A stretch of DNA of 64,000 bases from the NCBI GenBank assembly GCA_963790435.1, contig CAWBOI010000001.1, positions 1,426,001 through 1,490,000 of the forward strand, read 5' to 3'. The position numbers were made by a program, and so were the translations under genes. Under the pieces are notes generated by a model, which saw only the letters and a list, made by a program, of their open reading frames with translations, did no database searches and was not told the origin of the DNA. Source of the DNA: Ilyomonas sp963790435 (GTDB lineage Bacteria > Bacteroidota > Bacteroidia > Chitinophagales > Chitinophagaceae). Positions 44,260-53,203 of this stretch are shown in pieces (the first letter of the stretch is position 1; every line of letters begins with the position of its first letter).

Positions 44260-44679
44260 CTACAACAACAGCTTTGCGAACCGTTCCAGTTCAGCAATTT
44301 CGATGCTGCTCAATGCTTCCTTGTTGTCGTATTTGCTTTGCAGAAACAAAACTCTTTTGTGTTGAGGATAGCGAAGCAAAATATCCTGAATTATTTTTCC
44401 AGCACGTTCATCTTTTTCGTACGCTGGCTTTGCTGCGGCGGGTATTTCCGATTTAAAACGATTGGGCATTTTAGCAATTTTAGCTTCCAGCGTAGCCAGC
44501 CAGTTAGTTGGTATATCAGGAACTTTTTGCGCTTTGTAATACAATCCCTGCAATTGTTTTTTACTAAGGCTTCCCCGCTCCTCGTATTGATGCATTAAAC
44601 TCATTACAAACAAATCAAACTGCAGGTGTTTGTAACACGCATTCAAAACTTTGTCAACTACATCAATTTCATTTTTCAT
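44260..44679 (-). CDS. Hypothetical helical protein
   Basis: 139 residues from ATG 44677-44679. Predicted all-helical and charged, no signal peptide or membrane segment (VDKVLNACYKHLQFDLFVMSLMHQYEERG split over residues 8-36). No family recognised. 85 bp upstream of the lipoprotein gene on the same strand; possibly co-transcribed. Confidence 0.55.
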   Translation of the reverse strand: MKNEIDVVDKVLNACYKHLQFDLFVMSLMHQYEERGSLSKKQLQGLYYKAQKVPDIPTNWLATLEAKIAKMPNRFKSEIPAAAKPAYEKDERAGKIIQDILLRYPQHKRVLFLQSKYDNKEALSSIEIAELERFAKLLL

Positions 44680-45020
44680 TTGCAATCTTTGTGTTCCGGT
44701 TTAAAAATTCTCTGTAAAAGTAAAATCAGAATGGGGAACTGCAGAACAAAGCATTTGAGCAATGAAAAAATGAGCAAAAACAAATTACAGACGCAGTTTT
44801 CATCACACTTGGTAAAGCTTTCCTATTGATAACAAAGATTTTATTTAGCACAATTGTTGCTTTTAGATGGCGATTGTTAAGCACTGTTTATGAAGAACGC
44901 AAAATTTGTAACTTACCCAGTTGCATTCACTACATTCTGCTTTCTTTTTCATCGGGAAATAAACCAAACTTTGCTTCTGTTGCAGATGAAATGATTGAAT
45001 TGTTGATAAGCAGAATTTAA
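44680..45020. other. Intergenic region upstream of the giant PKD gene
   Basis: About 340 bp without a supported gene. Contains a GCAAAAACAAA motif (44774-44784). No confident promoter, operator or hairpin was found, although this region must hold the promoter of the PKD gene. Confidence 0.4.
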
Positions 45021-48000
45021 ATGAAATGTATGCCTTTTCGGAAGCGTTGTTGGTTACTGATTGTTTTGTTTTGCCCATTTTTTTCGGCAATGGCGCAGCA
45101 AGCCAATTTTACAGCCGATAAAACATCGGGCTGCTCACCGCTTACCATTTCTTTCACCAATACTTCTACCGGTTTTTCAAATGCAGCCAGTTATGCCTGG
45201 GATTTTGGTAACACCAACAGTTCGGCTTTAGAAAACCCGGGAACTACGTATAACAGTGAAGGCGCTTACACAATAACACTCACCGTAACAGAAGGCAGTA
45301 AAAAAGCGTCAAAATCAATGCAGATAACGGTTTATAAAAAGCCTGTTGTTGATTTTTCAGTTGATGTTACAAAAGGTTGTCCTCCGTTAGCCGTTACGTT
45401 CACTTCCAATTCGCAGCCTGGCGATGGCAGCATTAGTAATTATACATGGGATTTTGGCGATGGCATTGCGCAAAATGGTTCCAATCCACAAACGCACATT
45501 TATACCATTGGAAACAGCATGAGCCCAAGCCTCACGGTTACCAACAGTTATGGTTGTTTCAGCACCATAGCAAAGCCACAATTAATAACTGTATTCCCGC
45601 AGGTGATTGCATCTTTTACAACGAATAAAACGGTGCTTTGCAAAGCCGGCGATGCCGTAAATTTTACAAACAACAGTGCCGGCGTTGGCGCACTTTCTTA
45701 TCATTGGGATTTTGGTGATGGAGATACTTCTTCGGCACAACAACCCAAGCATTCGTACAAGCAACGTGGCATTTATACGGTGAAGCTAACCACCACCAGC
45801 CCCAATGGTTGCACTTCAGATACGACTTTGATAAATAATATCAATGTAGCTGATTTTCATACTGCCTTTACATTGCCTCCTGCGTTTTGCCAGAATACGC
45901 CACTTTCATTTGCCGACAGCAGTACACCAACAGCCACTACAGAAAGATGGCTGATAAATGGAACGCCTTCAAACGACACAACAGCTCATCAATTACAACA
46001 CACATTTACAACACCGGGCAATTACAAACTACAACTGATTAACGTATATGAAACCTGCCCGGATACAGCAACAAAAAGCATTACCATTCAACAAGCACCC
46101 AAAGTAACTGGCTTTATGGCGCAACCTGAAGGAAGCTGCGGTGCGCCGGTAACGCTTGACTTTACAGACACATCAAAAAATACAACCAATACAAAATGGG
46201 ACTTTGGCGATGGAACAACTACCGGCAAAACAACATCGCATTTTTACAATGCCAATGGCACTTATAATGTTATACTTACAACAACCGGCGCAAACGGTTG
46301 TACAACACAGGTTACAAAACCGGTAACGGTGCAAAAATCATTAGTTACCATCAGCAGTTCAAACGGCAACTTGGGGTGTGATACCAAAACCACGACTTTT
46401 TTAGCGGTTACAACTGATACGATTGCCACCTACAACTGGAATTTTGGTGATGGCAGTTCATCGTCTGACGCGTCGCCAAAACATACATTTGCTACGCCCG
46501 GCGAATACAATGTGGTGTTGCATTACACAACCAAAGGTGGCTGCAGCGATACGGCTAATTATGTAATTGATGTATATCAAAAACCACAGGCAGATTTTTC
46601 AGCTTCGCCCAACCCTGTCTGTGGAAACAATCCTGTTTTTTTTACCGTAACCGGAAGCAATCTTGCCGGAACCTTTACCTGGAACTTTGGCGATGGTGTT
46701 GAATACGATTCACTACCACCGCCTTTTGCGCATCGTTATCAGCATGATTCCACTTATTCAGTTACGTTAATCATCAACAACAATGGTTGCACCGACACAA
46801 TTACTAAACCGGCTTATGTTACAGTTTTACCACCGTTTCCACACATAGCAACCGCAGTAAACACCTGCGATGGTACACGTGGCATAGTAACGTTTACAGA
46901 AGCTTCTTACAAAGCGCAGCGTTATAGCTGGAACTTTGGCGATGGCAGTGATTCATTAATTTACACACTGCCACAACAACCTATCCTGCACGAATACAAA
47001 GCAACCGGCACTTACCACATTTCATTAACTACAACCAATGGCGCTTGTTCTGCAACGGATTCGGTGGTTATGAATGTTTTGCTAAAACAAAATCCAAAAC
47101 TTCAGGCAATAAAAACCCAGTTTTGCAGCAGTGATACTTTGCACACCACTTTGTCTAATTTAGAAAGCAATCCATTTACCTCTCCGTTTGCGTTGGGTTA
47201 TAATATCACCACCATTCAATATGCCGATAGCTCACAGTTTACCGGCAATTCAAACATCATAGAACAAACAACTCAAAACTCATTTAACATTGACCTGAAC
47301 AATGTGAATGTGGCTGAAAAAGCGCTTCGGGTAATTACCACATCACAAACTTTTGGCTGCCAGGACACCAGCAATTATTTACCGTTTGAGGCACTGGGAC
47401 CGATAGCAAAATTTTATGTGCAAAACCAAACTTTGTGTTTTAAAACGCCGGTCGTTTTTGTTGATGAATCAAAGCCGAGCCACAACTCTCCTATCATCCG
47501 ATGGCAATGGAGTTTTGGTGATAGTTCATCCGAAACAAAAATTCAAAGTACTACTGTTTTGCATCATTATGCAAAGCCGGGAAACTACTATGCTGTGCTT
47601 ACCGTTACCGATGCCAACAGATGCACATCATCAACACCACTCGATTCTAATATTGTTGCCATTTCGGGGCCTGTGGCGGCATTCAGCATTTCGCAAAACC
47701 CTGTGATGCCCGCAACAAACGTTTCTTTTTACAACACAACGGATACTACCAACACAAATGGTTCTGCCACTCTTTATACATGGCTGTTTGGCGATGGCGG
47801 TATACTCAACAATCAACCGTTTGCGGATTCGGTTGTGCATAGTTATGGGAAAGAAAGCATTGATACCGTTGTATTGATTGCAACCAATACGGCTGAACAC
47901 TGCGCCGATACTGCATTGCAGAAAATATATGTTCAAAATCCCAATCTTTCTTTTACTTACACTACGGCTTATGTAAACCCCAATAGCGGCTGCCCGCCAG

Positions 48001-49943
48001 TGATTGGTTCCTTTGTCAATACATCAATTAACACGGTAAGAATAAGCTGGGATTTTGGTGATAGCACAACAGCGAACAACTTAAACAACGCGGGTCATAT
48101 TTACAACAAACCAGGCATTTACAAAGTAACGTTGTATGGTTATTTTATTGATGGAACGATGGATTCTGTGTTTCAATGGATCACCATCAAAGGACCGTAT
48201 GCAAAGCTACAGGCAGTAAAGCCATTTGCCTGTGGTTCGGAACTGATAACGCTGGAAGCAACAGGTTCCAACACCAAACAATTTACCTGGGATTTTGGTG
48301 ATGGAACCTTGATAAACAACAACGATACAGTCGCATCACACCGCTATTTAACGCCAGGTGTTTATACGCCCTCACTCATTGTAAAAGACAGCAGCAATTG
48401 TCAGTTTCCATTCTTCTTAACAAAGCCGATTATTGTTGATACGCTGCATCTCAAAATTAATATGAATGCGCAGGTTGCCTGCGATTCTACGTTACTCACT
48501 TTCAACCCGAACACGGTGAGTGAAGCGAAAACATTGGGCTATCCGCTCACCTATCACTGGAGTTTTGGAACAGGCATTAATAAAGACACAGCCAACACTG
48601 AAACAGCTTCCTTTGTTTACAACCAACCGGGCAAATATGAAGTGATACTGAGCGGAGCTTCACAGTTTGGTTGCACCGATGTTACAAGAGATTCCATTCT
48701 TGTTCAACCAACGCCACGAGCTTTTATTGGAGGACCCACAAAGATTTGCCAGAATGATTCTGCTTCGTTTTCAGGCACATCAACACGAACAGTACAATGG
48801 AATTGGATCTTCCCAAATGGCGATACATCAACAGCGCAAAAAACACCGCAAAAACAATTTAGCATACCCGGTTTGGATTCGATTTCGTTAATTGTAAACG
48901 ACAATGGTTGTTACGATACCGCAGTGCATCTCATTACGGTAAATGCAAACCCTGTTGTGGCTGCATCGCCATTAAGCGCACACATTTGCGAAGGCGATTC
49001 GGTGCAGTTGGCAGCGCATGATGGCACTGTGTTTTACTGGACGCCAACCCAACACATTGCAGGTGGCAATACCGCTACACCTTATGTGTTTCCCGATACA
49101 GCCACCACTTATTTTGTTCAGGTAAAAAATGCAGCAAGTTGTGTTAGCAACGATTCAGTTACCATTGCCGTTACCCAACGTTTTAAAGTAACTGCCCCAT
49201 CGCCTGTTTACATTTGTCCGGGTGGTGTTGCGCAATTGAACGCATCAGGTGCTGATAAATATTTATGGTTGAATAACGATGTAAGCAATTCAACTATTGC
49301 CAATCCAACTGTATCAACTTATTCGCCGCAAACCTACACTGTGGTTGGGTTTGACAATGCGGGTTGTTTTATGGATACTACCACTGCGCAAGTGCTTACA
49401 GCAACATTGCCAGCCGTAAATGCAGGTGCTGATATCACCACGTTAGCAGGTGAGCCGGTAACACTTACTGCAACAGGAAGCAATGATATAATACAATGGC
49501 AATGGATGCCGAACCAATACCTGAATTGCGATACCTGTGCTGCTATTGTTATCACACCACATTCAGATGTTCAATACATTGTAAAAGCAACCAACAATAG
49601 GGGCTGTATAAGTTATGATACAGTACAGGTTACCATACTTTGCAAAGGCAGCCTCCTTAATGTACCTTCTGCGTTCACACCGAATGGAGATGGAAAGAAT
49701 GACCGCTTTGCCATATTGGGCAGAGGTATTAAAGAAATCAAACACTTTGCAGTGTTTAACAGGTTGGGTGAAGTGTTGTACGAAAAGGAACATCTTAGTG
49801 TGGCAGAAACCACTTTTGATGGCTGGGATGGCACTTATAAAAATGTTCCGGCACCGCCAGGCACTTATGTTTATTATGCAGAAGTTGTCTGCGATACCGG
49901 CGAGTTATTTCATTACAAAGGAACTGTTGTTTTAATAAGATAA
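45021..49943 (+). CDS. Giant PKD-repeat protein with T9SS type B (gliding-type) C-terminal domain
   Basis: 1640 residues, secreted and probably cell-surface. Signal peptide (about 1-25, ending SAMAQ), then at least a dozen PKD domains marked by recurring WDFGDG/WNFGDG/WSFGD cores (first at about residue 61, last near 1270), two Ig-like segments with CEGDSVQLAA and CPGGVAQLNA, and the C-terminal gliding-motility-associated domain PSAFTPNGDGKNDRFAI ending GTVVLIR, which directs secretion by the type IX system. Likely adhesin or polymer-binding protein. Ends at a motif-bearing terminator. Confidence 0.92.
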   Translation: MKCMPFRKRCWLLIVLFCPFFSAMAQQANFTADKTSGCSPLTISFTNTSTGFSNAASYAWDFGNTNSSALENPGTTYNSEGAYTITLTVTEGSKKASKSMQITVYKKPVVDFSVDVTKGCPPLAVTFTSNSQPGDGSISNYTWDFGDGIAQNGSNPQTHIYTIGNSMSPSLTVTNSYGCFSTIAKPQLITVFPQVIASFTTNKTVLCKAGDAVNFTNNSAGVGALSYHWDFGDGDTSSAQQPKHSYKQRGIYTVKLTTTSPNGCTSDTTLINNINVADFHTAFTLPPAFCQNTPLSFADSSTPTATTERWLINGTPSNDTTAHQLQHTFTTPGNYKLQLINVYETCPDTATKSITIQQAPKVTGFMAQPEGSCGAPVTLDFTDTSKNTTNTKWDFGDGTTTGKTTSHFYNANGTYNVILTTTGANGCTTQVTKPVTVQKSLVTISSSNGNLGCDTKTTTFLAVTTDTIATYNWNFGDGSSSSDASPKHTFATPGEYNVVLHYTTKGGCSDTANYVIDVYQKPQADFSASPNPVCGNNPVFFTVTGSNLAGTFTWNFGDGVEYDSLPPPFAHRYQHDSTYSVTLIINNNGCTDTITKPAYVTVLPPFPHIATAVNTCDGTRGIVTFTEASYKAQRYSWNFGDGSDSLIYTLPQQPILHEYKATGTYHISLTTTNGACSATDSVVMNVLLKQNPKLQAIKTQFCSSDTLHTTLSNLESNPFTSPFALGYNITTIQYADSSQFTGNSNIIEQTTQNSFNIDLNNVNVAEKALRVITTSQTFGCQDTSNYLPFEALGPIAKFYVQNQTLCFKTPVVFVDESKPSHNSPIIRWQWSFGDSSSETKIQSTTVLHHYAKPGNYYAVLTVTDANRCTSSTPLDSNIVAISGPVAAFSISQNPVMPATNVSFYNTTDTTNTNGSATLYTWLFGDGGILNNQPFADSVVHSYGKESIDTVVLIATNTAEHCADTALQKIYVQNPNLSFTYTTAYVNPNSGCPPVIGSFVNTSINTVRISWDFGDSTTANNLNNAGHIYNKPGIYKVTLYGYFIDGTMDSVFQWITIKGPYAKLQAVKPFACGSELITLEATGSNTKQFTWDFGDGTLINNNDTVASHRYLTPGVYTPSLIVKDSSNCQFPFFLTKPIIVDTLHLKINMNAQVACDSTLLTFNPNTVSEAKTLGYPLTYHWSFGTGINKDTANTETASFVYNQPGKYEVILSGASQFGCTDVTRDSILVQPTPRAFIGGPTKICQNDSASFSGTSTRTVQWNWIFPNGDTSTAQKTPQKQFSIPGLDSISLIVNDNGCYDTAVHLITVNANPVVAASPLSAHICEGDSVQLAAHDGTVFYWTPTQHIAGGNTATPYVFPDTATTYFVQVKNAASCVSNDSVTIAVTQRFKVTAPSPVYICPGGVAQLNASGADKYLWLNNDVSNSTIANPTVSTYSPQTYTVVGFDNAGCFMDTTTAQVLTATLPAVNAGADITTLAGEPVTLTATGSNDIIQWQWMPNQYLNCDTCAAIVITPHSDVQYIVKATNNRGCISYDTVQVTILCKGSLLNVPSAFTPNGDGKNDRFAILGRGIKEIKHFAVFNRLGEVLYEKEHLSVAETTFDGWDGTYKNVPAPPGTYVYYAEVVCDTGELFHYKGTVVLIR

Positions 49944-49985
49944 AATAAGTGCAAAACCAAATGCAGGTTTGGTTTTGCACTTATT
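49944..49985 (+). terminator. Terminator of the PKD gene built from GCAAAACCAAA
   Basis: Perfect 18-bp stem (49944-49961 with 49968-49985), 6-nt loop TGCAGG, starting directly after the stop codon. Both arms are the recurring intergenic motif. Confidence 0.9.
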
Positions 49986-50014
49986 CTTCATTCATTTACC
50001 ATTTGTTTCTGATT

Positions 50015-50566
50015 ATGCCTGATCCCTTTCACATTCTTGCTATCTGCGGCAGCACACGCCAGGTATCTGCTAATCTGAATTTGCTTCACGCGATTCAAAA
50101 TTTATACAAAAACAAACTTCATATTTCTATCTATCCAAACATTGCTGCCCTGCCGCATTTCAACCCCGATTTAGACAATGACAACGTGCCCCTTATTGTT
50201 CGTGATTTTCGTACCCGGATCAGCGAAGCAGATGGCATTTTGATTTGCACACCCGAATACGCGATGGGCGTTCCGGGATCATTAAAAAATGCAATTGACT
50301 GGACGGTTTCTTCTACCGTTTTTTCCGGTAAACCAACCGCATTAATAACTGCAGGCTTGAGCGGAGAAAAAGGTCATAAAGCGTTGATGGAAACGCTCAA
50401 CATCATTGAAGCCGATACACCACAAAATTCACAACTGATTATTCAATTTGCCAAAACCAAAATCAAAGAAAACACCATTGTTGATGAACAAACGGAAAAG
50501 GAAGTAACAGCCGTAATGAATTCGCTGCTTCACATCATCAGCGAAAGAGAAAGCAAACAAGCATAG
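50015..50566 (+). CDS. NADPH-dependent FMN reductase family protein
   Basis: 183 residues from ATG 50015. Flavodoxin-like fold with the phosphate-binding loop GSTRQVSANLNLL (about 10-22) and the family signature PEYAMGVPGSLKNAIDW (about 85-101). Typical reaction: NAD(P)H-driven reduction of FMN, quinones or azo compounds. Lies 97 bp ahead of the MarR-MFS unit on the same strand but outside the MarR operator. Confidence 0.9.
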   Translation: MPDPFHILAICGSTRQVSANLNLLHAIQNLYKNKLHISIYPNIAALPHFNPDLDNDNVPLIVRDFRTRISEADGILICTPEYAMGVPGSLKNAIDWTVSSTVFSGKPTALITAGLSGEKGHKALMETLNIIEADTPQNSQLIIQFAKTKIKENTIVDEQTEKEVTAVMNSLLHIISERESKQA

Positions 50567-50624
50567 ATCGTTTTCTTAACAAAAACAAAACCTCACTTCT
50601 TCTTACAACCAAAAAATATCTTTT

Positions 50625-50632
50625 TACCTTTG
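50625..50632 (+). promoter_or_regulatory. Putative -7 promoter box of the marR-MFS operon
   Basis: TACCTTTG matches TAnnTTTG exactly and ends where the operator palindrome begins (50632). Confidence 0.75.
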
Positions 50633-50659
50633 TAAGGTAAACTTATAAGTTTACCTTAC
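50632..50659. promoter_or_regulatory. Perfect 28-bp palindromic operator before marR
   Basis: Half-site GTAAGGTAAACTTA (50632-50645) followed by its exact reverse complement (50646-50659). It covers the expected transcription start and ends 4 bp before the ATG. MarR proteins bind such palindromes and repress their own operon, so the assignment is strong though inferred. Confidence 0.88.
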
Positions 50660-50663
50660 TATT

Positions 50664-51104
50664 ATGCCAGTTGAAACAGTTGATTTGCAGTTAGCCACTG
50701 ATTTTAGAACCGTTATTACCCGGCTCATTAAAAAGCTTCGTACAAAAAACACAACCGGCGATGAATTGTCGCTTACCGAGCGCTCGGTTCTTGGCACATT
50801 AAACGAGCAAAAAGAAATGCTGCCGGGCGAACTGGCGGCTGCTGAAAAAATTACATCGCAATCCATGTCGGGCATCTTGAATCATTTATCTGAACTGGGC
50901 TATATCAATCGAAAAGAATCGAAAACCGACAAGCGCAAAGTGCTGATTTCATTAACCAAAGATGGACAAAATGTTATATTGAAAAGAAGACATGAACGCG
51001 ATGAATGGCTGCACCGCGCCATTGAAGAAACAATGACTTTGCGGGAAAAAGAAATGCTGAAAAAATTAATAGACCCTTTAACAAGGCTCACTCATTTTGA
51101 ATAA
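50664..51104 (+). CDS. MarR family transcriptional regulator
   Basis: 146 residues; winged helix in the middle: LTERSVLGTLNEQKEMLPGEL (about 39-59), recognition helix ITSQSMSGILNHLSELGYI and wing RKESKTDKRKVLISLT. Flanking helices would form the dimer interface. Directly followed (31 bp) by an MFS exporter, a common arrangement in which the exporter substrate or a related phenolic relieves repression at the operator at 50632-50659. Confidence 0.93.
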   Translation: MPVETVDLQLATDFRTVITRLIKKLRTKNTTGDELSLTERSVLGTLNEQKEMLPGELAAAEKITSQSMSGILNHLSELGYINRKESKTDKRKVLISLTKDGQNVILKRRHERDEWLHRAIEETMTLREKEMLKKLIDPLTRLTHFE

Positions 51105-51135
51105 ATAAACTGTAAGGGGAGAAAGAATAGACGCT

Positions 51136-52404
51136 ATGAACATTACAACATTTAACGCTTTTAAAAGCAGGAATTACAGGTTATATTTTGTTGGACAATC
51201 CGTTTCATTAATCGGCACATGGATGCAAAAAACAGCCGTTAGCTGGGTAGTGTATTCGCTTACGCACTCTAAATTTATGTTGGGCGTTTCGGCATTTGCA
51301 ACGCTGTTTCCTTCGTTCATGCTTTCTTTTTTGGGTGGCGTTGTTTCCGACCGTTATAATAAATACAAGGTGCTGCTTACTACGCAGGTTATCTCTATGA
51401 TTCAGGCAGTGCTGCTTACAATTCTCATTTTTTTCAATCACTACACTGTTTTTGAAATCCTTGTGCTTGGTGCGTTGTTAGGCATCGTAAACGCTTTTGA
51501 TGTACCTGCACGGCAATCGCTGGTATATGATATGGTGGATGATAAAAAAGATTTGCCCAATGCAGTGGCTTTAAACTCATCAATGGTAAATTTATCCCGC
51601 TTGATTGGACCTGGCATTGCCGGCATTGCCATTGAGAAATTGGGCGATACGATTTGTTTTGGATTGAATGCGGTAAGTTTTATTGCTGTAATTATTTCGC
51701 TGCTTATGATGCGATTACCCAGGTACATTGCAAAGCCACACACTAAAAATATTGTTGGCGATCTGCGCGAGGGACTGGACTATGTAAAACAAAACCCAAC
51801 TCTCACTTTTATCTTTTTGATGATAGGCATTATGAGCTTGTTTGTATTGCCCTACAACACACTGATGCCGGTATATGCAAAAGATATTTTTCATGGCACC
51901 TCCTCTACGTTTGGCGTGATTGACAGCGTAATCGGGCTGGGTGCTTTTATTGGTGCCATCTACCTGGCTTCACAAAAAAAAGGAGCCAACATTCATTACA
52001 TCTTAGCCAGAAATACACTCATTTTCGGAGCAGGTTTGATGTTGTTTTCACACACTCATTTGTATTGGCTGGCTCTGTTTTTTATTTTAATAAGTGCATT
52101 TGGAATGATGGCGCAGATTACTGTTTCCAACACCATCGTACAAACAACCGTTGATTATGCCATGCGCGGCAGGGTGATCAGCTTTTTTACCACCATTTTG
52201 TTTGGTATGCAACCGTTGGGCGGCTTGTTGGTTGGCTTTGCTTCGGAGCACATTGGCGTGCAGAATACGGTGCTTTGTGAAGGAATGATTGCTTTGGTAG
52301 TGGGAGCACTTCACCTGCGCTTTTTGCGTAAACAAAAAGGTGTTGAAAACAAAGGAGGCTTTGCACAGCCTGAAGTAGTAAGAGCCACTTTGGAAACGAC
52401 ATGA
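51136..52404 (+). CDS. MFS transporter, EntS-like (MFS_3) exporter
   Basis: 422 residues, about 12 membrane helices. N-terminal FNAFKSRNYRLYFVGQSVSLIGTWMQ (split at 7-32) and GGVVSDRYNKYKVL are typical of the enterobactin exporter-like MFS_3 group; FDVPARQSLVYDMV is another group mark. Second gene of the marR operon. Substrate unknown. Confidence 0.9.
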   Translation: MNITTFNAFKSRNYRLYFVGQSVSLIGTWMQKTAVSWVVYSLTHSKFMLGVSAFATLFPSFMLSFLGGVVSDRYNKYKVLLTTQVISMIQAVLLTILIFFNHYTVFEILVLGALLGIVNAFDVPARQSLVYDMVDDKKDLPNAVALNSSMVNLSRLIGPGIAGIAIEKLGDTICFGLNAVSFIAVIISLLMMRLPRYIAKPHTKNIVGDLREGLDYVKQNPTLTFIFLMIGIMSLFVLPYNTLMPVYAKDIFHGTSSTFGVIDSVIGLGAFIGAIYLASQKKGANIHYILARNTLIFGAGLMLFSHTHLYWLALFFILISAFGMMAQITVSNTIVQTTVDYAMRGRVISFFTTILFGMQPLGGLLVGFASEHIGVQNTVLCEGMIALVVGALHLRFLRKQKGVENKGGFAQPEVVRATLETT

Positions 52405-52550
52405 TGAAGTACTATTTCCTGCAAAAAATAAGTGCAAAAACAAACCTTGTTAGTACCAACTTAATTTGGAGAATGCTGTAAGGAATGGATGTTGCAATGA
52501 TGATCTATAATGTAAATAATCACCTCAAAAAATCAACAAAAACAAAAACA

Positions 52551-53120
52551 ATGGTAACCGCTTTAGACAAACAAACCGCACTGATATTAATTGATTTGCA
52601 AAAAGGAATTGTAAGCCGTCAAACAGCAACACCAATACAAGACATTATTAAAAACACAGTAAAATTGATCCATGCCTTTCGAAAAAAAGGGTTGCCAATT
52701 ATTTTTACAAATGTGATAATGAGAAATGTGCCATTTACAAAAACACGAAAAGAGCAGCCCATGCAGCAGCCAGCTAACCCAACACCTGATTTATTCGAAA
52801 TCATTCCTGAAGTGGCCAAACAACCCGAAGACATACTCATTACCAAACATAGCTGGAACGCTTTTTTTGAAACGAATCTGGAAGAAGAATTAAAGAGCCG
52901 TGGTATTACCGGTATTGTGATTGGTGGTGTTTCTACAAGCATTGGGGTAGAAGGAACAGCACGTGCGGCAAGTGAACGCGGCTATAATATTGCTTTTGCA
53001 AAAGATGCAATGACTGATACCGTTGCTGAAGCGCATGAAAGAAGTGTGAAATACATTTTCCCGCGCATGGGTGAAGTTGATGTTACGGAAAACATAATTG
53101 AAAAGCTGGAAGAACTGTAA
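52551..53120 (+). CDS. Isochorismatase-like hydrolase lacking the catalytic cysteine
   Basis: 189 residues from ATG 52551 (upstream in-frame extension to 52485 is low-complexity and rejected). Cysteine-hydrolase/isochorismatase fold: Asp15 in LILIDLQKG and Lys99 in ITKHSWNAF are in place, with a cis-peptide region GGVSTS. Where amidases of the family have Cys (pattern TxxCVExTAR), this protein has Gly132 in VSTSIGVEGTAR. True isochorismatases also lack that Cys, so a non-amidase reaction is likely. Same strand as the MFS gene, 146 bp downstream, joined by no clear signal. Confidence 0.87.
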   Translation: MVTALDKQTALILIDLQKGIVSRQTATPIQDIIKNTVKLIHAFRKKGLPIIFTNVIMRNVPFTKTRKEQPMQQPANPTPDLFEIIPEVAKQPEDILITKHSWNAFFETNLEEELKSRGITGIVIGGVSTSIGVEGTARAASERGYNIAFAKDAMTDTVAEAHERSVKYIFPRMGEVDVTENIIEKLEEL

Positions 53121-53126
53121 CCAGGT

Positions 53127-53201
53127 TTTAACCGCGAAGACGCAAAGACGCGAAGTTTGTTTTTGCGGATATTTTTTCTTCGTGTCTTCGCTGTTAAAAT
53201 A
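53127..53201. repeat. Octamer-type inverted repeat between convergent genes
   Basis: CGCGAAGA/CGCAAAGA/CGCGAAG octamers (about 53133-53155) and their shorter complement (53179-53201, CTTCGTGTCTTCG...), with TTTGTTTTTGC at 53156-53166 in the loop. Position between two convergent genes fits a terminator role. Confidence 0.7.
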
Positions 53202-53203
53202 TC

